Assembly (NCBI RefSeq): GCF_000003605.2
Contig: NW_003147275.1
Coordinates: forward strand, 374,145 to 438,144
DNA from: Saccoglossus kowalevskii
Lineage: Eukaryota > Hemichordata > Enteropneusta > Harrimaniidae
DNA: 64,000 nucleotides
Direction: 5' to 3'
The notes beneath the pieces are model-generated. The model saw only the letters and a list, made by a program, of their open reading frames with translations, had not been told where the DNA came from and made no database searches. The position numbers and the translations under genes were made by a program. Shown in pieces: positions 47,460-59,600 of this stretch; within the stretch, counting starts at the first letter, position 1, and each line of letters begins with the position of its first letter.

Positions 47460-49197
47460 CGTAAGTAAAGTAAGTAAATAACTTTATTGATTTCGTATCC
47501 TTATTGGAATCTTGAAAATAATACAATAAAGAATGTTGTTTAAATAAACAACAGCTAGCTAAAAAAGTAACTAAAGTAAACAATTAGAAAATTAGATCAA
47601 TAAGTAAAACAAAAATATAAAATACAAGAAATGTAAAATTGAATGATTCTTTTGGGGCAGCTGGTGGTTTTTTCAGTGCACTATCTCTGCGGTTAAAGCA
47701 GTTTTCGGTAATCTGTAGGTTTTAAGTGTGTTTTTATGACTTTTTAGATTTATTGTCATCATACATGCTGTTTTCAGCGACTGTTTAATGAGTCTATCTA
47801 AAATTAGATGAAGGAGACTGTAATTGCTGTTATGTTTACATTGTGTCCATGCGTCACCAAGGTCTAGAAAGTTTAGAATGGTTTTTATTCCTGTTACCCA
47901 ATTTTGTACGCCTGCATCATCTAGCTGTATGCCCAGCTGGTAAGCTTCATGAACTAATGTATTATGATCCATGTCATTTAATCGCATCCAATATTTCAGC
48001 ATTTGCTTTATACTTGAGATGGCAAGTGGAAGTCTACCAAGCTCAAGCAAGCTTGCTAAATTTGTTGCTGTTTACTTTTAATAAGGACTTGCTGAATTTA
48101 ATATGTAATTTTTCAATGGGTGATTTGAGATTTGTCAAGAAGCTTCCTTTGTTAATAATGCAATCGGACCAAATTTCACTACAGTACAGCAGAATTGGTT
48201 TGATCATTGCATTTCTACTAGAATTTAGTTTTCGGAGAACAGCATTTGGTTCATTTTGAAGCATGCTTTCATGGCTCTATTTTTGAGATCTTCTTCGGCT
48301 TTATCAAGTTTGCCTGTTGTGTTTAATTTCATTCCCAAATATGTATAAGAGGGTGTTATTTCCAGCTCTGCCCCATTAAGAATGAAGTCAGATTTGTTAA
48401 TTTTTTTCCAGACTCATTGAAAATCATAATTTTGGATTTATTTATATTAATGTCTAATTTTCATTTTCGGCAGTATACTTCCATGGACTGAATGGCATTT
48501 TTTGGTTTGGTCTCTGAGAGAAGCAGAAGATCATCTGCAAACATCAGACATGGTAGACTTTTGTTGAGTAAAGTTGGTGGTTCGTTGCCAGAGTTGTTTA
48601 TGTGATTTTTTATGTCATTAACATATATATTAAACAACACTGGACACTCCCATCACCCTGTCGTATGCCTTTTTGAATTGGAAAGGTGTTTGTTATATTA
48701 TGATTTATCTTTACTGCACCTAATGAGTTTTGGTACATAGAATTAATTATTTTATAGAATTTACCTGTAATGCCGTTCATGATGAGTTTTTGTAACAGAC
48801 CTTCATGCCAAACAGAATCGAAAGCTTTCTGAAAGTCAATAAAGCATGCATATATTTTTTTTCCTTGACTGAAATATTTTTTAAGGAGTTGTTTTAGAAC
48901 AAATATGTGATCTTCTGGTCTAAACGTGGGCATAAAGCCAATTTGTTCTTTAATAATTATATCTTTTTCTTGTAGGTGATTTGCTAATCTTTGTTTTAAT
49001 ACAGAAATGAACAATTTGTTTAATGTATTCAGAAGGGTAATACCTCGATAGTTACCAGGATCATTTTTATCTCCCTTCTTGAAGACCGGAGTAATAATTC
49101 CCAAATTCCAGCTACTAGGGAAGTGACCAGATGACAAGATCATGTTGAACAGTTTTTGAATAGACTGGACTAATGTATTATAAGCAGGTTGTAGCAC
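47460..49197 (-). mobile_element. 5'-truncated LINE (RT and 3' end)
   Basis: The minus frame 49197-48610 is an RT: NYRGITLLNTLNKLF, FIDFQKAFDSVWHEGLLQKL and IRQGD. After a frameshift come MFADDLLLLSETKPKN near 48530 (the FADD catalytic box) and a C-terminal region (YCSEIWSD near 48170; GRLPLAISSIKQMLKYWMRL near 48035). The 3' end is a short TTAC-type repeat (47460-47490). The copy is truncated at about 49197 before the endonuclease. Broken by frameshifts. It lies immediately upstream of the promoter of paralogue C. Confidence 0.85.
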
Positions 49198-49619
49198 TGT
49201 CGGCTGACGTTAAGTCGACCGATATAGTTGCCAATATGCTAATTGATGAAATCTAGAAATACTAGTTAGACATTTACTATTTCAACCTCAATCAACTGGA
49301 AACGCATGTAGAGATGTGTATGTGTGAATATTTATTTACACCAAGCACTGCGCTTACAGTCGACTCAACATCAGAGCACATATGTGGTTAGAAGAACATT
49401 ACCCTCATCAGTTCGATAGTTAAAGGCGCCCTATAACTGACCGGAGTATTGTTGCACGGGTCTGTTGAACATCTATTTTCTAAACAGTGGAAATATCACG
49501 ATTCGACTCAGAAGATCCCTCTGCCTATTTTAGAACATAATAAAAATGCTTGTTTAGAAAATAATTCACAAATAAAAGAGTGTTTACCTGTGTACCTGTT
49601 CTGTAGACAACAACATTGT

Positions 49620-50520
49620 GTAGTGCATGTATCATATATGATGCATTTACCTTGTCATGTGCATTTACCTTATGTAAGGCATTATCATATTATGCAGTGT
49701 ATTTATCATGTTGTGTGGTGCATTTACCTTGTTATGTAGTGTGTTCATCATATTATGTAGTGCATTTATCGTATTATGTAGTACATTCATCATATTATGT
49801 AGTGAATTCATCATGCTATGTAGTACATTTATCATATTAGGTGATGCATTTATCTTGGTATGTATTGCATTCATCATATTATGTGGTGCAGTTACCTTAT
49901 TATGTAGTGCAATTACGTGATCATGTAGTTCATTTATCATATTTGGTGCATTTACCTTGTTATGTAGTGCATTTATCATGTTATGAGGTACATTTATCTT
50001 ATGTAGTACATTATCATATTATGTGGTGCATTTGTCGTATTATGTGGTGCATTTACCTTGCTTTGTAGTTCATTCATCATATCATGTGGTGCATTTACCT
50101 TGTTATGTCGTGTATTCATCATATTATGTAGTGCATTTATCGTATTATGTAGTACATTTACCTTGCTTTGTAGTGCATTTATCTTGGTATGTATTGCATT
50201 CATCATATTATGTGGTGCATTTGCCTTATGTGGTGCATTCATCATATTACGTAGTGCATTCATCATATTATGTAGTGCATTCATCATATTATGTAGTGCA
50301 TTCATCATGTTATGTAGTGCATTCATCATATTATGTAGTGCATTCATCATATTATGTAGTGCATGTACATGATTGTGTAGTGTATTTATCATATTATGTA
50401 CTGCATCCATCATATTATGTGCTGCACTTACCTTGTTATGTATTGCATTCATCATATTATGTTGTGCATGTACATTGTTATATAGTGAATTCGTCATGTT
50501 ATGTTTTGCATTTATCATTG
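49620..50520. repeat. 21-bp minisatellite
   Basis: Units of the type gtagtgcattcatcatattat, about 21 bp, are repeated over some 900 bp with variants. The stretch 50240-50360 is almost perfect. Because 21 is a multiple of three and the unit lacks stops, both strands stay open: minus heptads of the type MMNALHN, plus VVHSSYY. I regard these as by-products, not a gene. Confidence 0.92.
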
Positions 50521-50639
50521 TTAGTGGCTATTCAAAAGTTGTTTAGTTGTGTATATCAATGAATTATCGAGGGAAATGAAGCCAGAGTGAATGATAAAAC
50601 TGTGCAATGACATGATAGGAATGAAGACCCAAACGTAGA

Positions 50640-52378
50640 GTGGAGCGATAGGGACCAAGAGATAAGGTGTGAATGGTGGTGAAGCAATGCAGGAGAGATG
50701 TGAAGATAAAAGGGTCAAGAGATAAGGTACTAATGGGGTTGACGGGATACAGGAGGAGAGTCAAGTGGACGGGTCATAAGATAAGGTACCAATGGGGTTT
50801 AAGCGATACAAGATCGAAGTAAAGAGGTCAGGAGATAAGGTAATAATGGGGATAAGGCGATACATGAGGGGAGTGAAAAGAAAGAGGTCAAGAGATAAGG
50901 TACCAATGGGGTTTAAGCGATACAGGATGGGAGTGAAGAGAAAGGTGTCGGGAGATAAGGTACTAATGGAGGTGCAGCAATACAGGATGGTAGTGAAGAG
51001 AAAGAGGTCAAGAGGTAAAGTACTAATGGGAGTGAAGCAATACAGGAAGAGAGTGAGCAGAAAGGGACAAAATATAAGGAACTAATAGGGTTGACATAAT
51101 ACCAGATGAAAGTGAAGAGAAAGGTGTCAGGAGATAAGGTACCAATGGGGTTTAAGCGATACAATATGGAAGTAAAGAGGTCGAGAGATACTGTACTAAT
51201 TGGGTTTAAGCGAGGGGAAGAAAGGGTCAAAAGATAAGGTACGGTAAATTTGGCTGAAGTGATGCAGAAAGGGAGTGAAGGGAAAGAGGTAAATAGATAA
51301 GGTACTAATGGGAGTGAAGCAATATAGGAGGGAAGTAAAGAGAGAGAGAGAGAGAGAGAGATAAGGTACTAATGGGAGTGAAGCAATACAGGCTGGAAGT
51401 AAAGAAAGAGAGGTCAAAAGATGATGTACTAATGGGGTTGAAGTAATACAGGATGGTGGTGAAGAGAAAGAGGTCAAGAGGTAAGGTACTAATGGGGTTT
51501 AAGCGATACAGGGTGGAAGAGGTCAAGAGATAAGGTACTAATGGGAGTAAAACGTTACAGGATGGAAGTGAAAAGAAAGGGGTTAAGAGATAAGGTATTA
51601 ATGGGGTTGAAGCAATACAGGAAGGGAGTGAAGAGAAAGGGGTGAAGAAATAAGGTATTAATAGGGTTGAAGCAATACAGGAAAAGAGTGAAGAGAAAGG
51701 GGTGAAGAGATAAGGTACTAATGGGGTTGAAGTGATACATGAGGGGAGTGAAGAGAAAGGGGTCAAGAGATAAGGAACTAATGGGGTTGAAGTGATGCAG
51801 GAGGGGAGTGAAGAGAAAGGGGTGAAGAGATCAGATACTAACTGGGTTGAAGTGATGCAGAAGGGGAGTGAAGCGAAAGGGGTGAAGAGACCAGGTACTA
51901 ACAGGGATGAAGTGATGCAGGAGGAGAGTGAAGATAAAGGGGTCAAGAGATAAGGTACTAATGGGGTTGAAGTGATGCAGGAGGGGAGTGAAGAGAAAGG
52001 GGTCAAGAGATAAGGTACTAATGGGGTTGAAGTGATGCAGGAGGGGAGTGAAGAGAAAGGGGTGAAGAGATCAGATACTAACTGGGTTGAAGTGATGCAG
52101 AAGGGGAGTGAAGCGAAAGGGGTGAAGAGACCAGGTACTAACTGGGTTGAAGTGATGCAGAAGGGGAGTGAAGAGAAAGGAGTGAAAAGACCAGGTACTA
52201 ATGGGGTTGAAGTGATGCAGAAGGGGAGTGAAGAGAAAGGGGTCAAGAGATAAGGAACTAATGGGGTTGAAGTGATGCAGAAGGGGAGTGAAGCGAAAAG
52301 GGTGAAGAGACCAGGTACTAACGGGGATGAAGTGATGCAGGAGGAGAGTGAAGATAAAGGGGGTCAAAAGGTAAGGTA
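50640..52378. repeat. 60-bp purine-rich minisatellite
   Basis: Units such as ggggttgaagtgatgcagga, continuing through a gagtgaagagaaagg block and ending ataaggtacta, recur every 60 bp. The period is exact from 51721 to 52380; the left half is more degenerate. A strong purine strand bias gives long open frames on the minus strand, which are not genes. An (AG)n tract lies at 51340-51361. A stray unit lies at 52571-52606. Confidence 0.95.
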
Positions 52379-52423
52379 TTAATAATAGTATTGCCGATAT
52401 TGCCTGGCTTGTAATGTGAAAAG

Positions 52424-53575
52424 TGCGCCCTCACATCAGGGAAATAATTTCCTGCATCATGCCCAGCAGCTGGGTTTTCATTAATCAAAGCTAAATGCAT
52501 CATTTTGTTGCCTGTTTGAGGTGACGCAGTGGTATAAGTGGCAAAAGTCTTATCCAGTCCATAATATTAATGAGAGTGAAACGATACAGGAGCGAAGTGA
52601 AAAGGAAGAATGAATAATAAATTCCTTAATATTTAAAACTTAATAGTAATTTATTTTCCAATAAACTTTAAAAAAAAAATCAAAACATTACTAATACTGA
52701 AGACTAAATCTCACAAAAGTTAATGGGACTCCCTGCCTAAATAACCCCAGTAAATACAGACAGGAGATTGAAGGATGAATAATTTGATACTGCGAAGAGT
52801 CAAGAAACCAAATGGATAAATTGACTATATGAACATTTTTATTTTTCAAACAATTGTTATTGCACTGTGAAAGTCAGCTTGAAAATTGTTGTGACCCCTC
52901 CCCTCCCCAGTTCAAATGGTCCACTCCTCAGTTATTTAGTGCAACCTGAGTACAGCATGGAATAAACAGCATAGTAAATACTACGTCAAATCAAAGTTTA
53001 CATGTACGATGGCCAAAGAGGAGACGAGCTGTGACATAAAGCTCTGTGATTAGGTGCAGTATTAAAGCAAGCATCGGTTCAAGTCATGCATGTAGTATGT
53101 GTTTACTTTGATTTGAGATAGTATTTACCATGTCATTTATTTGGTGTTATTTACTTGCTTTAATTTATATGTCAGCAGCTACTGAGAATACAACATGTAG
53201 CTTTCATTGAACATGCAAGATATGATTTATAGGCAAGTACTATATATAAGCATCCTATATTATAAATTGTCATTGACTTTTCATTTTGCCATTTTGAGTG
53301 ATATTATCATGGAAAATACTTAATACATCATCCAGCCAGCAAGGTGATATCCACACACAATATGGTTATATAAAAACAAATATGAATAAAAACAAAAACG
53401 AAATTTCTTTTTTCTCTGTACACTTTTGGCAAAAACAAAAACACAAACTAAGCTGTGATATATTTTAATAAAACAAAGACTGATTTCGTAAATGAAAAAA
53501 AACAACAAAGGAAACGTATTTAGCTGAATTTTGAATAAAAACAAAAGCACACCATTGACGTGATGTGAGGGCGCT
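52424..53575. repeat. Sequence bounded by a 14-bp inverted repeat; internal hairpin
   Basis: gcgccctcacatca at 52425-52438 recurs inverted at 53561-53574. Inside, 52960-53003 and 53098-53142 form an inverted repeat (aatactacgtcaaatcaaag against its partner). It could be a non-autonomous DNA element, but no clean target duplication is visible. Confidence 0.35.
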
Positions 53576-53661
53576 GTGAAGATCTTAAATGCACAACGCA
53601 GGTTAGAGATCTAACAACTATTGGTATTATTTGTTTTCATAAATATAACTTCATGAAATAT

Positions 53662-56600
53662 TTAACTTGATGATCCACCACCCACTGATGTACCCAGTGT
53701 CTCGGCACGCTTGATTTCTTGTGTAATCTGGGTGAGATCCATTATGAAAACTTGAATCTGTAAAAACAAAGACAGAACAGAATTAATAGTTTTGACAACA
53801 AATCATTGCATTGTTTAAGTGTACTAGACAAAAATGCACGTTTATTACACTTTTAATTTCACAAAAACTCTATATATGGTTTAGAATAGCTTTTTTCTAG
53901 AGTTTTTCTTTCAGTCCAGTGAACTAGCCATTGACTGTTGTCATGTGTATGAACCGCTCCTATGCAGAGAACGCTTGTTCAAGACAGGGGCAATCACAAA
54001 AGTTATGAAGATGATATTAATCTCCTTCTTATTTATAATTTAAATTTATAAATATTTCCATGACGAATAGTGGGAATACATTCATAATATAAATGGATAT
54101 AGTTGTTTGCAGTTCATTGTAGTTATATATAAACTAACATGCAAGAATGTGGTAAAAATTACTATTATCGATTTTTTCTTGAAAACTACCAGCCTAATTG
54201 CTTCAAGTGTTTAGCAATTTTCAGTGGACCTCTATCAGGTTTATTCATTTCACGTTAATTGTTTATCCAAAATGTTGCATTTTAAACCCAAATATCAGAA
54301 GTGAGAGGAAAAGCCTTCATTGCTTAGTTTTATGAGAACAATAAACTGTACATATCTCATGCTTTTATCATAATTTGAACAATTACTTTGATGGCTTATC
54401 TGCTGGACAATTCAAGATTGTCAATACAGTGTCCCGAGCTTGGTGTTCCATATGAGTGTACTGGTAGGATTTTATAATCAAAGTCAACAACCTAAGTTTG
54501 TTTTAGACATCCACAATTTTACTGTATTGTCAAAACTGTAGCAGTGTACGAGACGTCAAAATAATGCTAAGCATACCTTGCTAAGTTGTTCTGTTGTATC
54601 TTCCACCAACTGTTGCTGTTTAAGATGCCTATTTACCAGCATAAACAAGTTATGTGCTGCCCTGTATGAAAAGAACAAAAGTAAAAATGTTTCTTTGTAC
54701 ATAATAATCATCTGAATGGGTTTTAATTTGAGGAAAGCTGGCAGTTCATTCACCTGCAGTAGATGATAACAAGACTTACATTTTAATTCTTCCAAGTACA
54801 AGAGTCTTTTCGGCAGCTGTATTCTTGATGTGAGTCCATACTGACTCCCTATATGCCAAAAAAAAGATTTAAGTGACTTATTGGTATCAAGAAGTAGTAG
54901 CGACATGAAAGAAATGACACAGAACAGAATATACCAAGGTCATAGTTACAACTACACTTTTATGCTGTATTCAGGGAAGCAAACACGATTAACTCTAGCT
55001 AATTTATGTGCCAGCAATACTGCTTCAATTCATGTTTACTTGCATCGTGTCTCTTATGACACAACTTTTGTCATAAGTAGTAGTGATATTGTTACTAATA
55101 GAGCAAATACGATATGTTTTTAGCATGTCCAAATATTGCCAATCACTTTCCATTTGTTTGTTCGTGTTTCATTTGCTAGTGATTTTGAATAATGTTTTAA
55201 CTAATGTTGATTTACTGAGATTCCCCACTGTCCAATTATATCGCAGCACACAGACATTCAAAGCAAATCAAGACAAATCCTTAAATTAAATTCTTGCATA
55301 TTTATAGAATCAAATATTTCATGTAATAATCCCAATACCCCAATATAACTTTAAGAATGAGCTCAGAGCTTTACAATTAAACAGAAATTTAAATAATGTC
55401 GTTGTGTTTTGTATTTTTTTTAATAAAATTGTGCTTTTAATTTGATTCTTTTTTTTCTTCCTTATATTCTATAAAAGAAACTGAGCAAACATGTCAGTAA
55501 CCCTTTATTGTGATAACCTGGAGTCACACACGATACTATATACAATCTGTGGAATGCAACTCCCTCACAAAGAGGCAGTGAGTATTATACTCTTACCAAG
55601 TATACACCATATGAATACACACAGCTTACATATAATAACACTCACCACTTGACTGCTTCACTCTGTGCTTTGTCAAGCTGTGTTTGAAGATTTGCTAACT
55701 GGTTATTGAATTCTAAAATTTCATTGTTTCTGTCCTCTGTAAATTTATGAAGTTTTGCTCTTTCTGCTTCCACTGCTTCTTGGTTTTCATGGTCCTTCTC
55801 AATAAGATCCTAAACAAAACCAATAGAATAAACATTATAAATAAATGTAACTGGTCAATTTTTGCAATTTGTCGTTTTCAAGTGCTCTCTCTCTCTTTGA
55901 GTTCATTCAGTTGGGAATTGCTGTTATTATTCATTTTTGTGTTGATTTGATATACTCTCGCCTACTGTACATTTTTACTATATATCATATAGTATTGACA
56001 TTTACTAGCATATCAAAGTCATGTTTAATAAAAGTACAATGTTACATATACAAATACTACTGCAACGCTTTGAGGTACCCATCAGACAAGGAACGTTTGT
56101 TTCGAGTCACCCCTCCAAACTAACCCTTGGCAGATTGAACCAATACAGTGTGTATTTAATAGGTGCTCTTAACATCAAGGAGGGGGAGATGCCACAAAAA
56201 TTCACAGCCAATCAGCTATCTTGTATCAAAATACAGAAAAGCATTTTTTTTAAATGAGACCCAAGCAGAACAGATCACGCAGTTTTTCAAGATAAAAAGC
56301 CCCACGATCACCAAAACCATGCAATTGAGGCATTACTAGCTGAAAGAAAAATGAGTGTGTTGCAAAGAGGACAAGGAGTGGCAAATGGCATTTTACCTTA
56401 ACATATATGTACCACCAACTTACCTCATTTGTGGCAACTAAGGTATCATATCTAGCTATGATCTCCCTGATTTCATGAAATTCATCAGCTGTCTCTAATA
56501 CTTTTTCTAAATATCGATGGAATATTGTATGCTTAGATAACTTCTTAGCTAATTTATCTCTCTGCTGTTCTAGTTGTCGCTTCTCATCTAAAAACTTGGC

Positions 56601-59322
56601 TATCTCAGTATCTTTAGATAACTTCAATTTTCTTTCATCTTCAGCTTTTTTCACAGCTCTTGCTCTCTTAGAATCATTTTCCTAAAATAAAGTGTTTTAA
56701 AAACCCATTAACGTAATATCTTTATTAGAAATGCACATAAACTAAAAATTGCATTTATTGTATACCAGATTATCAAGACATATTTTGACACACATCTGTC
56801 ATTTGCATAACTTTTGATTTTATGTGCACTTCTGATAGAGCAATTACAGTACACATTTTTCAATAAAAAATCCATTATTCACTTAAAATTATATCCATAA
56901 GACTGTACAAGATATATTATAAATCTTACAATGACTACTTTCAAAAATTGGTAGTTAGGATTGGTGAAAATAATACAATTGTCAATTATATTACTGGTAC
57001 ATATGAAGATATTCAGATGATAATAATGTAGGTTTATTTGGATTTTTTTTTTTTTTTTGCTTTTATTTTTCAATTTGCTGTGATTACGGTATCTTCAAAT
57101 TATTTAATACAATATTCACACAATATTACCTTCAAAAATTTATCAAATTTTAAAAGTGACTCCTTCAACTGGTATTCTTTCCTTTCAAGTTCCTCTCTTC
57201 TTTGTTGTAAGCTTTCCATTTTCATTTGAAATTCCTGGAAAAGAAGTAATTTACAAATTGTGTTTGATGTTCTGCATAATTTGACAGTTAGCAAGAATGT
57301 AAGGCACTGACATCTTTAAATTTCATTTCAGCTCTTATTCTGGTAACATACCATTTCATGTGTCCAGTGTCATTGGCTCAAATGAGTGTATGGGTATACA
57401 TTTATCAAAGTGTGTAATCCCTGTTGTGATGGGGACTGATTTACACCCAAACATGTCAAAGGTAGGAGGTAAGATGTTACATGAAAAACAATATTCTGGT
57501 AATAATATTATGGTCTGATTAATATTACAATATAAAAACTGACCTCTTTCTGAGCTGCTAAGGCTTGTTCCACTTCTGCCATTTCTCGTCTCTTCTCCAG
57601 GAGCCTGGTTGCGGGAGTGAGATGATCATCTTCCCTTTCCGGCATCTTCCTATATAGACACAAAAATTAAATTCATATATTATATAGATTTGTTTTCCTT
57701 ACTTGGAATTAAACTAATGCTTTATGTGCAAGTAAAAACAATTTTTGCAACGTCATCCTTTAGAAATTCATTTAAAATTATTATAGTTCTTCATTAGTAG
57801 CATATGCACTTATATCAAAAAATTCCATATTTTGAGCTTAAAATAAATGTAATTATGTGCACTTCTATTGGAGATTTGCTTCTAATAGAACAAATATTGT
57901 AAACATATATCAACATAAAGAGGCATGTTTAGTTCAAAATACAGTGTGTTTCTATCTATCATTTTCATCCCTCATTACATGGCACACAACCAGTAGCCAT
58001 GTAATTTGCCAGATGATTCCAAATGACCATTTACAATTTATAAATGTTGATAACTATTGTATGACTTTACAAAAGGGGTAATAAAAGTTATAAAATATAT
58101 TGAGTATACTTACCTACAGTTGATTTTGAGTAATTTTTGATCTACAATAGACCCAGTGTGTTAGAAGTCACCATGACACCACCATGATACGTTCAATATG
58201 TCATTTTTCAATGCAGATCTTTTGGCAAGGCTCCAAAATATATTAGGCACTTACGTTCAAAATATTTAATGTATATTGTTTAGGACATAGATCATGAAAG
58301 GTTAGTGGAAGTTGAATGCATTTATTTTTTTCAAGTAATCATAAAATTGAACAAAAGACCATAGGTGGGGGCCACTTGTTGAGCAGTCTGCTTGTCTATT
58401 TCATATTGTGAAGATATGCTGATAATAGTGCCTGTTATTAACACATCGTCGATTGAAAGCTTCAACGGATAGCCAAAATAAATAGGAAAAAACAATGTCA
58501 ACAGGGAATGCATTACTGACATTTATTTTATTTTTTTTTGCTGGTTAGGTTACATTATATGTCAGGGGATTTTGCAACCAATCCATGGACGTAACGGTAA
58601 TGATGTAGAGTGAAGAACTATAGAACTGTTTCTAGTTCTCCTCTGTCTGTGATATTTATATAAAACATAATTATTTTTAAACTTTCGATGTTTAAAAATT
58701 ACAATTTTAAAATTGGGCATGCAGAGTCATGTTATCCAGACATCTTCATTGGACTATGTATTGATAGACATGTACCAGGAGTAAATGTATATAGGGTAAT
58801 AATAATTTAATGTAGATAGATGGGAAAGTAAACAAAGATGCAATAAAATGGAAACACACTCAAATGGTTTCGAGCTGAGGTAAACTGAGTTTCAACAACT
58901 GGCAGTGAGTTTATTGTGGTGTGGACACACGGCAGTTTTTATTATTCAACACATGTAACAATGTCAGTTGTTATCAATGGACTTGGACATCAAAATAAAG
59001 TTCAAGATCTGAGTTGATACTGACAGGGAGATGGAGATATTTTATTGCATTGTTGGCATTCAATGAATGCATTATAAACTACATATAGATAATGCTCAAA
59101 ATGCCATATTCTTATTTATACTGTAAATTGTCTCATCTTCAATATTCACGGGTAGTTTTATGATTGCTCAATCATGTAAAGACGTTATTAACTTGTTAAC
59201 CACAAAAGAAATGTCACATTATCTTTACGGTATTAATAAAGAATTCTGTTCTATTGTACTTACACGAGGAGCTTGTCCTCAAAGGTAGTCCTGAAATATT
59301 CTTCTAAAGTAACCGTCCCCAT
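53662..59322 (-). CDS. CFAP73: Cilia- and flagella-associated protein 73 (CFAP73/CCDC42 family)
   Basis: Eight coding exons on the minus strand: 59322-59264, 57649-57544, 57234-57130, 56681-56424, 55809-55646, 54848-54780, 54661-54577 and 53757-53662. All have GT-AG introns and phases that agree, giving 313 aa, as expected for this family (about 310). Landmarks: TLEEYFRTTFEDKLL at the start, TRLLEKRREMAEVEQALAAQ (about 32-51), KRQLEQQRDKLAKKLSKHT, YLEKVLETADEFHEIREIIA, WESVWTHIKNTAAEKTLVLG (about 212-231), then IKMAAHNLF. It is almost all coiled coil. The N-terminal EEYFR, LLEKR and QALAAQKE pattern favours CFAP73 over CCDC42. CFAP73 (MIA2 in Chlamydomonas) works with CFAP100 in axonemes, linking inner dynein arms to the regulatory complex. 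The start is the only ATG of exon 1 and matches the family. The gene is complete. Confidence 0.93.
54176..54262. repeat. Dispersed repeat copy in a CFAP73 intron
   Basis: cttgaaaactaccag, then aattgctt, and later a ggacctctatcaggtttatt block match the copies at 61013-61362. This is a dispersed family also present in the 3' part of the window. Confidence 0.7.
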
Positions 59323-59526
59323 GATGACGTCCTTAATCTCTTGTCGACGACGAATGCAGTAAACAACTCGATGAAGCCACACGAAAATTTACCAAGATGG
59401 TCAGACTAAAAACAATATGGCGGTGTTGCCAAGAAACGCAAATTTGCAAAAAGTTGCCGTATGCTGGCGCTATTTACTTAGCGAGACCGAGGCTACAGAA
59501 ATTTCGCCGAGTACTAGTATTCAATC
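59323..59526. promoter_or_regulatory. Bidirectional promoter of CFAP73 and the divergent gene
   Basis: The two start codons (59322 on minus, 59527 on plus) are 205 bp apart, head to head. The interval carries the X-box below and YY1-like AAnATGGCGG-type sites (aatatggcgg at 59414; aatcatggcggc over the plus-strand ATG). No TATA box is seen. Confidence 0.7.
59425..59437. promoter_or_regulatory. RFX X-box
   Basis: GTTGCC-A-AGAAAC fits the X-box consensus (GTNRCC, 0-3 nt, RGNAAC) bound by RFX factors, the master regulators of ciliary genes. It lies 103 bp upstream of the CFAP73 ATG, the usual distance. This supports the ciliary identity of the gene. Confidence 0.75.
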
Positions 59527-59600
59527 ATGGCGGCTATCATCCGACGATTTCCCGTGCATTTGCGTTCGAATGCCAGACTTTTGGCACCGCTTGTCTGCAG
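59527..59600 (+). CDS. First coding exon of an unidentified gene, mitochondrial presequence-like
   Basis: ATG in gcggc context at 59527. The exon encodes MAAIIRRFPVHLRSNARLLA and then PLVC, and ends with two bases before a consensus donor (CAG|GTAAGA, 59601). There are five Arg, one His and no acidic residue in 24 codons, alternating with hydrophobics, which is typical of a mitochondrial targeting presequence. No following exon was recognised before the window end, so the gene is partial or has a long first intron. It shares a promoter with CFAP73. Confidence 0.55.

Noticed and set aside
49665-50562. Long overlapping open frames on both strands with heptad repeats
   Set aside because: Product of the 21-bp tandem repeat; both strands are open and no splice or start context supports a gene.
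51305-52246. 313-codon open frame on the minus strand
   Set aside because: It lies wholly within the 60-bp minisatellite. The period is a multiple of three and the purine-rich unit lacks stops, so openness is expected by composition.
49620-52380. CRISPR-like array
   Set aside because: Direct tandem repeats without unique spacers, in an animal genome; these are minisatellites.
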